Source of the DNA: Sordariomycetes sp. S80-01Y
Taxonomy: Eukaryota; Ascomycota; Sordariomycetes
Assembly (NCBI GenBank): GCA_037042185.1
Contig: JAXQJY010000028.1
Location: 2,294,001 to 2,358,000 of the forward strand
Reading direction: 5' to 3'
DNA: 64,000 nucleotides
Position numbers and translations under genes: made by a program. The stretch's first letter is position 1. Every line of letters begins with the position of its first letter. The notes beneath the pieces were generated by a model. That model was not told the DNA's origin and did no database searches. It saw nothing but the letters and a program-made list of their open reading frames with translations. Below are positions 21,996-31,737 of this stretch, in pieces.

Positions 21996-23254
21996 CTAGG
22001 CAAACTGCTTATCGTAGTCGGTCAGAGTGAACCTGTACCTGACATCGCCCTTGTGCACCCGTTCCAACGCCTCTGCGCAGCCCTTTTCGCTGACTGGAAT
22101 GGTCTCAACCCAGCTCTTAATCCCCTGACGAGCGGCAATGTCCAGCATCTCTAACGTCTCTTTGCGGCTGCCTAAGTGGCTGCTGCCGATCAAACACCCG
22201 TTAGAGATGAGACTTTGTGGACGGACTTGCCAGCCCTCGCCCTCAGGCAGACCAACACTGACATATTTCCCGTGTACCCTCAACAAGGAAAGATAAGGTG
22301 CGAGGTCAAAGCCTTCAGAGGAGGAGGCCGTGCTGAGGATGAAGTCAAAGGTCATTTCGTGGCCCTTGTTCCAGTCCTTCTCCGATGTGGCCAAGAAGCC
22401 ATCAGCGCCCATCTTCTTGGCGTCGGCTTCCTTGGAGCGGGTACGAGAAATGGCGTAGGTAGTCGCGCCGAGAGACTTTGCAAAGAGAATGGCGAAGTGT
22501 CCAATGCCGCCGCTGCACGTGTCAGTTATGCCCGGCTGGAGGGTCTTTTTTTTGGACTTACATCCCAACTATGCCGATTTTCTTTCCAGGACCAGCGCCA
22601 TTTCGGACAAGGGGAGAGTATGCCGTCAACCCAGCACAAAGCATTGGAGCGGCCAATTCGCTCTCTAATGCCTCAGGGATAGGGAACGTGAAGTGCTCGT
22701 GGGCGCGAATGTGGGAGGAGTAGCCGCCGTGGGCGACCGTGCCATCGGGATATACGGATGCATAGGTGTCTTGAAATTAGCCGTCTGCATAGAATATAAC
22801 CAATAACACATACCGAGCTGCTCTTTGCAATAGGTTTCGTTACCCTCCTTGCATATGTCGCAGTCCAAGCAAGCTGAGATCTGGGCGCCAACGCCGACTC
22901 GATCCCCAACCTTGACCGTTGACACTTTTGAGCCTACTTTGACGGCATGCCCGATAACCTCTGCTACGCGTCAGTGAAAGGAGAAGACTTGAAATTCTAG
23001 CCCATACCATGTCCTGGGACCACTGGCCAGATTTTGTTGCCCCAACCGCCGGTGGCAGTGTGCACGTCCGATCCACAAACACCGCAAGCAATGATCTTTA
23101 CGTCGATATCGTAGTCGCCGAAGGGTTTGGGGGCAAACTGAACTTTTAGTGACGCCTAGCAGGTTATAACTTAGGCTCTTACAGTGATTCGCTTTGGAGC
23201 ATTCCAGCTCTCAGCCGACGGAATGGCGAAGCCTTCAAAACTTTCCGGATACAT
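21996..23254 (-). CDS. Zinc-type NADP-dependent alcohol dehydrogenase (Adh6-like)
   Basis: Five exons (23254-23183, 23137-23008, 22960-22814, 22769-22562, 22512-21996) with introns of 44-49 nt, all in phase; 357 aa, the size of yeast Adh6. Catalytic zinc ligands are in ACGVCGSD (Cys ~45) and PGHE (His ~67, Glu ~68). Four structural-zinc cysteines sit in CLDCDICKEGNETYC. The Rossmann motif GIVGIGGIGH spans the exon 4/5 junction. The C-terminus (VRYRFTL) also matches Adh6. Adh6-type enzymes reduce many aldehydes with NADPH; in this block the probable substrate is the aldehyde released by the aldolase. Its promoter has a CCG-N3-CGG site. Confidence 0.9.
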
Positions 23255-23818
23255 TGTCTTTGCTAACCACTCGGTTTTCTGAGCGACTCTATCTGGAATT
23301 TACCTAGATCGTTGTTGAGTAAAGGGGTTTATGTGCTTTTGACTTCCAACAAGCGTTGATGTCGTTGCGGGACACGTTGCCGCCCATCCCCGACGCATAC
23401 CGTGGCGTTGACAACGGGGTCCCAAAAGGGCGATGGGGATGGTCGGCTCACGAGTCAGGACGTCTTCCAACCGCAGGCTCTCACATCCGCGCCTCGCCGT
23501 CCATTCCGACACGGTGGAGAGCTTGGCTGGGCGTTTTCGGTGTCACGCGGCTTTCGGCATGGCCATAACCGGACATGCCGTGTGATTGTGGATTGAATGT
23601 CTCCAACAGAGTCTGGAACTCTAACTTGGCAGTGCTTCTAATGTGCGAGCGCTGCTAACGTGACTGCGTCAAGATTCTGGGGAACTTGCAGGCCCACGGG
23701 TCACCGCGCAACAACCGCTTGCACACTTGTGATTCAACAACGGTGACGATTTCTTATGACCTTTTCTTTTCTCGCGCACTCAATTTACGTTAACGTGACC
23801 ATCTATTTCGCATAACCG
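23255..23818. promoter_or_regulatory. Promoter region of the alcohol dehydrogenase
   Basis: A 564-bp stretch upstream of the dehydrogenase start and downstream of the reductase stop. It holds the CCG-N3-CGG site at 23516-23524, about 260 bp from the ATG. No other element is clear. Confidence 0.45.
23516..23524. promoter_or_regulatory. CCG-N3-CGG, candidate Zn2Cys6 binding site
   Basis: CCG, spacer ACA, CGG; same half-sites and spacing as in the dehydratase/aldolase and reductase/transporter promoters, with a different spacer sequence. Confidence 0.42.
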
Positions 23819-24914
23819 CTACATTTTTAGAGCCTGGTCTATCAAGTCGCGTACAGTGTTGTGGAACGAGCAGTATTGGATCCCAAGCTCTTCGGCCGCC
23901 GACTGCCCGTCGAGCCCATAGCTCTCGTCCAGCAACTGGTCCTCTTGTGCCACTTTTTCAAGCTTGGGGAATTCTTTGGCCATGATCTTCGCGGCAATTC
24001 CATAGTTAAACCTTTCTGGCGAAGACACCGTGAGCCGTTTCATGCCGACGCCGGGTCTCAGGAGGGCTTCGACATGTGCTTTTGCGAGATCTCGCACGTC
24101 GACCCAGAAGGGCACTCTCGAGACGGGAAGCGGGTTCTGGCCTTGCGCAATCCTCCAAAGCATCGCATTTGACTCATTGAGCTTGTCGACCCCATCCACC
24201 GGGTGTACAACTGGGCCAAAGGTCATTGGCGGGCACAAGGCCACCATGTCGAAGCTCGGGTTGCGCTCCTTGACGAAATTCCACGCCTCCAGCTCGGCGA
24301 ACTTCTTTGATCCTCGGTAGGCGATGACGGCGCTCGTTTCGGAGTGAACGGTCTCCTCATACGTCAGCGGGTTCCAGTCGGCGCCTGTATAGGTGAAGTA
24401 AGGCGGCGCCTTGCGGTCGGCGTCAAGTACTGATGCGAAAGAGGATGTGACGACGATTCGCTTGACGGTTGGAGAGGTATGAGCCGCCTCGAAAATGGCA
24501 CGGACGCCGTTGATTGCGGGAATGACCAGCTCTTTCTCGTTGTTTGTCGTATCATACGTGAATGGCTATTTCTATCAGCAAGACATTGTGAAGTCCAGAA
24601 GCAACTCACGCTAGCTGTGTGTACAATGTAGTCGACACCTTCGACTGCCTCTTCCAAACCCGCGGGGCTTTCGAAGTCTTCGATGCGTACGAACTCAAGC
24701 TGTCCAGAATACTGAGGTCTTGCTTTGGTCATGGCATCCCCCTTTGCCATGGAACGAGTGGCACCACGCACTTTGAGACCCCGGCGCAGCAGGTCATCTA
24801 CAATGTGCGCTCCGATGAAGCCAGTGGCTCCCGTGACAAGAACAAATTGCCTATCTCGGTCAGAAACATTCCCGTAAGTACTCAATCCAGAACTTACATG
24901 GTTTCGCTGGTCAT
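23819..24914 (-). CDS. Gre2-like extended SDR (NADPH-dependent aldehyde/ketone reductase)
   Basis: Three exons (24914-24898, 24850-24610, 24565-23819) with introns of 47 and 44 nt; 334 aa. The first exon is only 17 nt and the second Met (residue 6) is created across the junction. The N-terminal Rossmann motif VTGATGFIG (~11-19) and the catalytic Tyr-x3-Lys (YRGSK, Tyr ~169, Lys ~173) are intact. Overall it resembles yeast Gre2 (methylglyoxal reductase) and the dihydroflavonol/cinnamoyl reductases. In the cluster it could reduce an aldehyde or ketone product, or act as the sugar dehydrogenase of the first step; extended SDRs make the former more likely. It is divergent from the transporter, sharing a 472-bp promoter. 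Confidence 0.86.
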
Positions 24915-25386
24915 CTTTGTGATAGCTACGAATAGTTCAAGAAATGAAACCCTCCTGCAGTCTGGGGAATATTTCTTATTGTCTTTGACCTCTTCCTCCC
25001 AGATGCTCCCCACATTGAGACCCCAAGTCTCCAATCTTGGCGGCCTGGCGCCTATCCCCGACGATCCCGCAACGTGCCAACGCCGTGGAGATTGCTGCCG
25101 CTCATCCGCGCCGTCTCCAAGACCCAGCGACTCGGGTGCGGAAGCGTGGCCCCCCATGGGGTGATTTCGTCCCCATAACCAGAAGCGTTAGCTTGGCTGT
25201 CCCCCGCTGCCATGCAACCCCGTGAGTCGACATGCGATATCAACCCTGACATACTAGGATCGAACATCCATCCTTAAAGCGGCGCCGCCACGGGGGACTA
25301 TTTAGCTGCCCTTTGTGCCCTCCTAGGCCTCTAATAATCACACGCAGTCCATCAGTCTTCTCTTCTACTCATCAGATTGCACCAAG
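24915..25386. promoter_or_regulatory. Divergent promoter, reductase / sugar transporter
   Basis: A 472-bp bidirectional region. It contains the CCG-N3-CGG site at 25285-25293, ~95 bp from the transporter ATG, and CreA-type hexamers at 24962-24967 (CTGGGG) and, on the minus strand, 25008-25013. The layout mirrors the dehydratase/aldolase promoter. Confidence 0.5.
25285..25293. promoter_or_regulatory. CCG-N3-CGG, candidate Zn2Cys6 binding site
   Basis: CCG, spacer CCA, CGG, in a GC-rich patch shortly upstream of the transporter start. Third occurrence of the same spaced motif in the block. Confidence 0.42.
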
Positions 25387-27304
25387 ATGGCATCGAAAGG
25401 CTTTGCTGGTCGCCTGTCAGGCACGCCGCTGATCACAGCCATCACCGTCGCCAACGCTTGGTAAGTGCGCGACCAAGTCTTCTTCGAGCGCAGCATTGAC
25501 TCATTGATAGCTCGATGGCCTGGTTTGGCTACGATCAGGGCGTATTCTCCGGCGTTCTCATCTCGGCCGACTTCAAAAAGCATTTTCCGGAAACCAACGA
25601 TGCCAACATCTCGGGCATCACCTCGAGTTGCTTTGCTGTGAGTTGATCCACTCATGCCTCTTGAGTAGTAGCTCACATCTCCAGCTTGGAGCCTTCTTCG
25701 GCGCTATGCTGGCCTTTGTGATCGGTGACAAGCTAGGCCGCAGAAGAACAGTCGCCCTCGGCCTCTCATGCAACACCATCGGAGCCATCCTTCAGATCGT
25801 GGCCTTCCATCTCCCCCAAATGCTGGTCGGCCGCATTATCAACGGCGTCGGCATGGGCCTGACCTCTGCGACCTGCCCGGTATACCAGGCCGAATGCTCG
25901 AACCCACGTGTACGAGGTAAGCTCGTCGTTGTCGGCTCCGTCTGCAATACGGCCGCCTTCTGCCTTTCCAACTGGATGAACTACGGCCTCTACTTCGAAG
26001 GCAGCGCCCTGCAATGGCGCTTCCCTCTTGCGTTCCAACTCATCTTCCCTATTATCGTCGCCACCGCGCTGCTCTTCTGTCCCGAATCCCCGCGTTGGCT
26101 GCTGCTCAAAGACCGATCCGAAGAGGCGCTGCACATCATTGCACGACTCCATGGCAGTGGTGTTAGCATCCACGATACCGATGTTACTGCCGAGCTTCTA
26201 TCGATTCAGTCGACCATCATCACCGAGCGGAAAGATCGCGTTCCGTTCAAGGACGTCATCAGGTGCCGCGACAAGACGCAGAATTTGCGCAGACTCCTCC
26301 TCTCCTGTGGTACCCAGTTCATGCAACAGTTCAGGTATGTGCTCGCCTCCCTTCACAGTACCTAGCTTACGAGTTAGTGGCGTCAATGCTCTCGGCTACT
26401 ACTTGCCAACTCTGCTGCAGCAGAGCGTCGGCCTCAGCGAACAAAGTGCCAGGCTATACACTGGTGTGAACGGAACCGTATACCTTGGTATGTAGCTGCG
26501 CTTCTCAGATAACGCAACGCTAACTTGTTAGGCGCCGCTTTATTGTGTCTCCTCATCATTGACCGTTTCGGCCGTCGCAAGTAAGTTTATGTCCTATAGA
26601 ACAGCGGCGAGCAGAGCTTACAGTCCTAGGATGATGTTATACGGATCAGCAACGATGGGTTCCTGCTACCTAGTCGCTTCCATGTGCCTTAAGGCAGCTG
26701 AAGAAGACCCTGGAAAGGAGAAAGAAGTGAGTGATCTTGATTATCGCAGCCTGCCAATCTAACGATTCTAGCTCGGACGCGTTACAACCGCCATGTTCTT
26801 CATGTACTACTTCTTCTACGGAACCAGCTTCGCCAAAGTCCCCTGGGTGTATAACTCCGAAATTAACAGCTTGGGTTGGCGAACGAGGGGCGCGGCCGCT
26901 GCGACCGCGACCAACTGGATGGGTGGCTTCATTGTTACGCAGTTCACCCAGGTGGGCGTCAATAATCTTCGATGGAAGTTCTACTTGAGTAAGTTACCCT
27001 TCATTAATTCTGCTTCCTTCGCTAATTGTCAGTGTACGTAATCATCTGCTGGGCCTACTTCCCCATTGTCTTTTGTCTCTATCCCGAGACTTCTCGCCGA
27101 ACTTTGGAGGACATGGACGAGATCTTCATCCAAAACCCATCGGTGCTGGTCTGCGGAAAGTCAGATCTGACTCAGAGGGAGCGTCCCCAGGCCTACAAGG
27201 ATGCCGAGTCGCGACGCATCGCCGAGGCAGAGGCGGATGGGGCCGGGGAAAAGATTCCTGGGGACAACAAGGCCACTCACACCTCCCAAGTGGAACAGGT
27301 CTAG
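25387..27304 (+). CDS. MFS sugar porter
   Basis: Eight exons: 25387-25460, 25511-25637, 25685-26334, 26378-26487, 26532-26580, 26624-26726, 26772-26988, 27033-27304. The introns are 43-50 nt, all in phase, and give 533 aa. Family marks of the sugar-porter subfamily: the YDQGVFSG start of the first helix region, DKLGRRR in loop 2-3, PESPRWLL after helix 6, IDRFGRRN in loop 8-9 and PETSRRTLEDMDEIF after helix 12. A 12-helix plasma-membrane proton-coupled importer is expected. Position beside the reductase and pathway genes argues that it takes up the cluster's sugar or sugar acid; specificity cannot be read from sequence. The C-terminal ~70 residues are a charged cytoplasmic tail. Confidence 0.9.
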
Positions 27305-28052
27305 CCAAGAAGCCTGGAATGGGCACCATCAAAGAAGACTTGAGTCATATTGGTATCATGCAAATATTCCCTAGTAAAGAAAAACTGAGCGAAGCTTTCA
27401 AGCATTTTCTTGGTCATCAATCTTCTCTCAGATATCTAACGTGGGGGATGTACTCCAGACTAAGCCGCAGGACCACGTTTTAGATCATGTCGCCTGTACC
27501 GAGATGAGGCTCAAAGACGACAGGAGATCATTCCCTCGACTCAAAACAGGAGATCGCCGATTCAGTGACACCAATTCGTATGCGAATAAAAAAACACCTC
27601 CGGAGCTGAGCGGGTCTGGTCTCTCGCGCAGCAGAGTACGGAGTATGTACGAGCACATTGCGAGTGCTCGATGTTGTAACACCGCCGGCATCACGGCCAC
27701 TCCGACTCATTTTCTTCAGGCTTCTTGTTGACACTGTTCCTGAAACACGCTCACAGGGATGTTGCCAAAGATGGAGCTTGTCGTCGAGTGGATGTGGCCT
27801 TGACTACTCGAGGAATGTTGGTAGTCAGCTGCGGTTTGGGCAGAGGAAGATTTCAAGTAGCCTCTCTACACTGGCGAACTGATCATGGAGGTAAGGGGCG
27901 CCATCGTGAACTGGGTCCCTCAATGTTCCGTCGCAAGGATTTTACGTCCGTGACGGCTAGGAGGTGACGCTCACCGTACTCCGCGGGATTTCATCAGCCC
28001 TGCAACGATTAATCCTAACCCTAACCCAGAGTACTACGGTAACCGGCATAAT
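27305..28052. other. Intergenic, possible lost 5' part of a GLEYA gene
   Basis: About 750 bp with no supportable gene. An open frame runs into the GLEYA frame from about 27956 and includes an in-frame Asn-Pro repeat encoded by CCTAAC units near 28014-28028. An upstream exon for the missing first part of the domain was sought and not found. Confidence 0.4.
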
Positions 28053-28433
28053 ATGGCACAAAGCTCCCTCATCCACCAGAGTTTTCTCCTCGCGCCTGTC
28101 ACGGGTACTTACGACTTTGAGATGGGCCTTACGGACGATGAGCTTGTCCTCTGGCTCGGAAGCAATGCCTACAGCGGCTGGACCAAGGCTAACGGCGACG
28201 TGGTCAGAGAGTACATCCCACCGTCCCAGCAACCCGTCACTCACATCTACCGGACTCTGGATGCGGGAACTTACTACCCTGTTCGAGTCGCCTTCACTGA
28301 CTTTGGCGGAGGCACGAATCTGAATGTTCGCACCTACGGCCCCGATGGGACGGAGTATACTGGCACGGATGGGGGTTACTTCCGCACCGAGGCTTGCGAT
28401 GGTTCCTATGGAGACTTCCCTCCTTACGGTTAA
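28053..28433 (+). CDS. GLEYA-domain adhesin-like protein, partial
   Basis: The open frame gives 126 aa from the ATG and continues ~30 codons further upstream without one. The sequence is the C-terminal two thirds of a GLEYA (PA14-related) carbohydrate-binding domain: FLLAPVTGTYDFEM, then LVLWLGSNAYSGWTKANG, then YRTLDAGTYYPVRVAF with GGGTNLNV. GLEYA domains occur at the tips of fungal cell-wall adhesins. There is no signal peptide, no repeat stalk and no GPI signal, and the first ~50 residues of the domain are missing. The gene is therefore a truncated remnant, or its 5' exons are unrecognised. It has a natural stop. Confidence 0.6.
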   Translation: MAQSSLIHQSFLLAPVTGTYDFEMGLTDDELVLWLGSNAYSGWTKANGDVVREYIPPSQQPVTHIYRTLDAGTYYPVRVAFTDFGGGTNLNVRTYGPDGTEYTGTDGGYFRTEACDGSYGDFPPYG

Positions 28434-29230
28434 ACGGTGAGGTGTAAGGAAAGTAATTTTGGCATGATTTGAAGCGTGTCGAATTTTGGAAGAAGGGCGT
28501 TAGGAGGAATCCAGGGTGTTTCTACAATTTTATTCTTTGCGGCAGGGCGAAGGCAGCATCTACCTTTTCGGGGCGGCTCGGACCTCTGATTTCAGACACC
28601 ATCTGTAAAGGGGGGATTAGTTGCCGCCCATGCTGGAAATTTCGGCGTTTTGTTCTTGGCGACACCGAGGACTAGGCTTCAATAGCTGAGCTGTATCAAA
28701 TTCTTATGAAGATCATTTTGGAGTCCTAGGTGTGCAGCAGTGTGTCGATGGCCAGGGCGGGGAATAAGAAAAAGAACAAACAGTACTATGCTACCCCAAC
28801 TACGCAGACGAACCTCACCGGAGTAGCTTCTCTTTGTGAGAGATTATATACTACGTGTAATGGATAGTTCTGTGAAATGTATTGACAAGTGGCACACGCG
28901 GCATGAGTACCCTTGGGCTTTGCGGCAAGTAGGCTATGCTAGCGACTCCACTAATCTCTAAAGACAAAGCTATCAAGTACTTCATACCGCAAAGCTATAA
29001 GCCGACCCTTATATCAAAGATGAGCAAGGTCGTTTGACAAATTTGTGCGAGTTTGGGACCCATAATGTTCCGAGAAAGTCAACGTTAGGTGAGAAAGGGT
29101 CAGCTATCTACGCTCCAAGTGGACTTGTCGCCTTCCTTCCGCCCCTCTATTGGCCAATCCTACTCTTGCTGGAGGTTCATCTCGCCAGGAACATTGGCAA
29201 CAGCAGAAGCTCGGAAGTGCAAAAAGACAA
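28434..29230. other. Intergenic, nothing recognised
   Basis: About 800 bp between the GLEYA frame and the tRNA-like gene. Short frames only, moderately A/T-rich. Confidence 0.45.
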
Positions 29231-29368
29231 GCTCTTACCAGGGTTCGAACCTGGGCCCTTGGAAATGATGATTTTGTTGTCACTACTCAGGGTTAGTGCG
29301 CTGTAATTGTGGAAACTAGCTTCAGATGACGCACAAACCCAATGTCCTGACCACTAGACTATAAGAGC
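29231..29368 (-). tRNA. tRNA-like gene with a long putative intron, anticodon uncertain
   Basis: On the minus strand a 7-bp acceptor stem (GCTCTTA with TAAGAGC) closes the element. The D arm TAGTCTAGTGGTCAGGAC fits an A box, and the T arm CCAGG-TTCGAAC-CCTGG fits a B box. An anticodon stem can be formed from TTGGG and TCCAA, 68 nt apart. With the usual 7-nt loop the anticodon would read UGU (Thr), leaving an intron of roughly 60 nt after position 37. A one-base shift would change the identity. The intron is long for a fungal nuclear tRNA. Either a genuine tRNA or a tRNA-derived pseudogene; the intact acceptor and T stems favour the former. Confidence 0.5.
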
Positions 29369-30339
29369 GGACAATCGACACAGCCGAATGTTGCGGGCCC
29401 ATGTAGTCGTGGAACAAGGTTTGCAAGCTACAGGCTCTCATACTCCTTTTTTTAGCCATGGACTAAGGTCTGAAAGAGAAAGAAAACACAAACACAGAGC
29501 GATCACCACTGCGCACAAAGGGTGTTTTAATATTTCTGAGCAACTGGGGACAAACACGCGCTCACAGTCCAATGACTGCACTTAGCTCCCAGCAAAGATT
29601 TCAGAAGGATATCATAAATAATTCACTAAGCAAATCTCCCCGGGTTTTCAGGAAAGTAGGCTTCCCAAAAAAATTGGTTTCTTTGACAACGTCAGCGGCG
29701 CCTTTAGTCGCAGAGGTCCAGGGTAAGTGGCCACCCCCCTTAGCTGTGGCGCGCGCAGTGTGGCTCAGACCTCGGAATGGGAAAGAGAGATCATTCAGAT
29801 ATTGCTCGATGTGAGCTACAGCGCCACCCCCTTTTTCAACGCGACTATTGGGTGGCACAAAGTTGGCGCTACTCTATGCTCAGAAGAAGAACTCGGGCCG
29901 GACGGTGCAGCGCTGCGTTGTCCTGCGTGCCCGTTCCTTGGCCATGTGGAGGTGAGACATGATCGACGCCCACTCGGCACCTCTGCGCCAGTTTCATCCA
30001 GCATTCACAGCCTACCACTACCAACCTACGTCGCTGCGCATAGTCCACCAAACTCCCCGCTTGGAGGGAATAGTTCAATGCGGTCAACTTGGCCAAACCT
30101 TGGCTGCGTGGCACAGGCGCTACAGTCCAGGTTTCAAGTGCGTAACGCAGCCGCCAATACAGGGATGAGATGGGATGCGGGAGGCCTCGCCTCGCCCACT
30201 TCCCTCAACCCACTTTCCGACCCGACGTCATCCTACTCCCTGGACCCCGGATGCACTGCCTTGAATATGACCTATAACTGAGGGGTCGTCTGACATCTGC
30301 CTCATCCTGTTCTCACTGTATTCTCGACGTATTTTCATC
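29369..30339. other. Promoter side of the DUF2252 gene
   Basis: About 970 bp. Several short frames, none recognised. Presumably holds the DUF2252 promoter. No other element seen. Confidence 0.4.
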
Positions 30340-31737
30340 ATGGAAGCTCAGAATCTCCCTCACAGAACCAAGTGCGACACCATGGCCGACATGCACGACG
30401 AGAAGCGTGGCCAGGAGATCCTCTCCGTCTTCCAGGGCGCGTTTGGCGAGCTCCTGAAGGGCGATCCCTCCGCCATGAGCAACAAGTTCCGAAAGATGGC
30501 AGCGTCAGCTTTTGCCTTCTACCGCGGCACGGCCTGTCTCTTCTACCACGACCAAGCCAAGGATTCACAGAAGGACGGCGCCAAGGATCCCTTCCTGAAC
30601 GACAAGACCAGCCAGATCTGGATGCACGGTGACCTTCACGCTGAGAACTTTGGCACCTACATGGACTCCCAGGGCCGGCTGATCTTCAACGTGAATGATT
30701 TCGACGAGGCTTACGTCGGGCCTTTCACCTGGGACCTGAAGCGCTTTGTTGCTTCCATTGCTCTTATTGGGTATAGCAAGGCTCTGAGCGACAAGCAAAT
30801 CATCAAATTGGTCCAACACTACGCCAAGTCGTACCGGGAGACGATCAACCTGCTGGCCACGTCAAAGGACCACGATGGGGTCAATCCGTTCACTCTCGGC
30901 AATGCGAGTGGACCGATTCTGGAGGCTCTGCGCTCAGCTCGTATGCAGAGTCGCGTTGGCTTGCTAGACTCCATGTCTGAGCTCCACGAGTATGAGCGAA
31001 GGTTTACGGAGGAGGGTGGCGCATTCCGACTGGATGAGGAGACCCAGAAGAAGGTCATCGTGGCCTTCAAGAAGTATCTGAGCACCCTGCCCAATCCAGC
31101 TGGCGGTGCCCGTCGCGGAGAACGCCTGATCAAGGACGTTGTTGGCCGCCGCGGTGTGGGTATCGGCTCTGCAGGTCTTCCGTCCTACAACGTCCTCCTC
31201 GAGGGCGGCAGCGAGGCTCTGGAGAACGACGTGGTCATCTACATGAAGCAGTCGCAAGCTGCTGCTGTTTCCACGCAGCTGCCTCACGACGTGGCCCAGA
31301 ACCACTTCCACCACGAGGGACACCGTACGGTTCTGTCGCAGCGAGCTCTTCAAGCTCACGCCGATCCCTGGCTCGGCTGGACCGAAATCGACGGCGCCGG
31401 TCAGCTCGTTGCTGAAGTGTCGCCCTACGCTGTCGACTTGGAGTGGTCCGACATCAACAAGCCGGAGGAGATGGCTACCGTAGTCTCTGACCTGGGAAGG
31501 GCTACAGCTATGATGCACGGTGCTGGAGATGATGACGCGAGGCATAGCGACCTGGTGCCGTTCTCGCCGGAGAAGGCTATCCACGAGGCCATCTCGGCCA
31601 ACGAGGACAAGTTTGAGAGGTTGTTGGTGGATTTCGCCTTGGAATACAGCAGCCAGGTGAGGAAAGATCATCACATCTTCGTGGACCTGTTCAGGAATGG
31701 GCAAATTCCCGGGCTGCCAGATACAGGAGAATTTTAA
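30340..31737 (+). CDS. DUF2252 family protein (kinase-like fold)
   Basis: Single exon, 465 aa; an alternative start is the Met at residue 15. The DUF2252 core is clear: RMAxSxFAFYRG-like entry (KMAASAFAFYRGTA, ~52-65), WMHGDLHAENFG (~94-105), NVNDFDEAYVGPFTWDLKR (~117-135) and a C-terminal YAVDLE/LGRATA region. HGDLHxEN and the NDFDE acidic motif recall the catalytic and metal-binding loops of aminoglycoside-phosphotransferase-type kinases, so the family is suspected to be small-molecule phosphotransferases. No reaction is established to my knowledge. The family is common in bacteria and patchy in fungi. GC content and codon use look like those of its neighbours. Confidence 0.85.
   Translation: MEAQNLPHRTKCDTMADMHDEKRGQEILSVFQGAFGELLKGDPSAMSNKFRKMAASAFAFYRGTACLFYHDQAKDSQKDGAKDPFLNDKTSQIWMHGDLHAENFGTYMDSQGRLIFNVNDFDEAYVGPFTWDLKRFVASIALIGYSKALSDKQIIKLVQHYAKSYRETINLLATSKDHDGVNPFTLGNASGPILEALRSARMQSRVGLLDSMSELHEYERRFTEEGGAFRLDEETQKKVIVAFKKYLSTLPNPAGGARRGERLIKDVVGRRGVGIGSAGLPSYNVLLEGGSEALENDVVIYMKQSQAAAVSTQLPHDVAQNHFHHEGHRTVLSQRALQAHADPWLGWTEIDGAGQLVAEVSPYAVDLEWSDINKPEEMATVVSDLGRATAMMHGAGDDDARHSDLVPFSPEKAIHEAISANEDKFERLLVDFALEYSSQVRKDHHIFVDLFRNGQIPGLPDTGEF

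Noticed and set aside
28008-28032. A true telomere or interstitial telomeric array
   Set aside because: Only about two CCCTAA units, inside an open coding frame; too short to claim a telomere.
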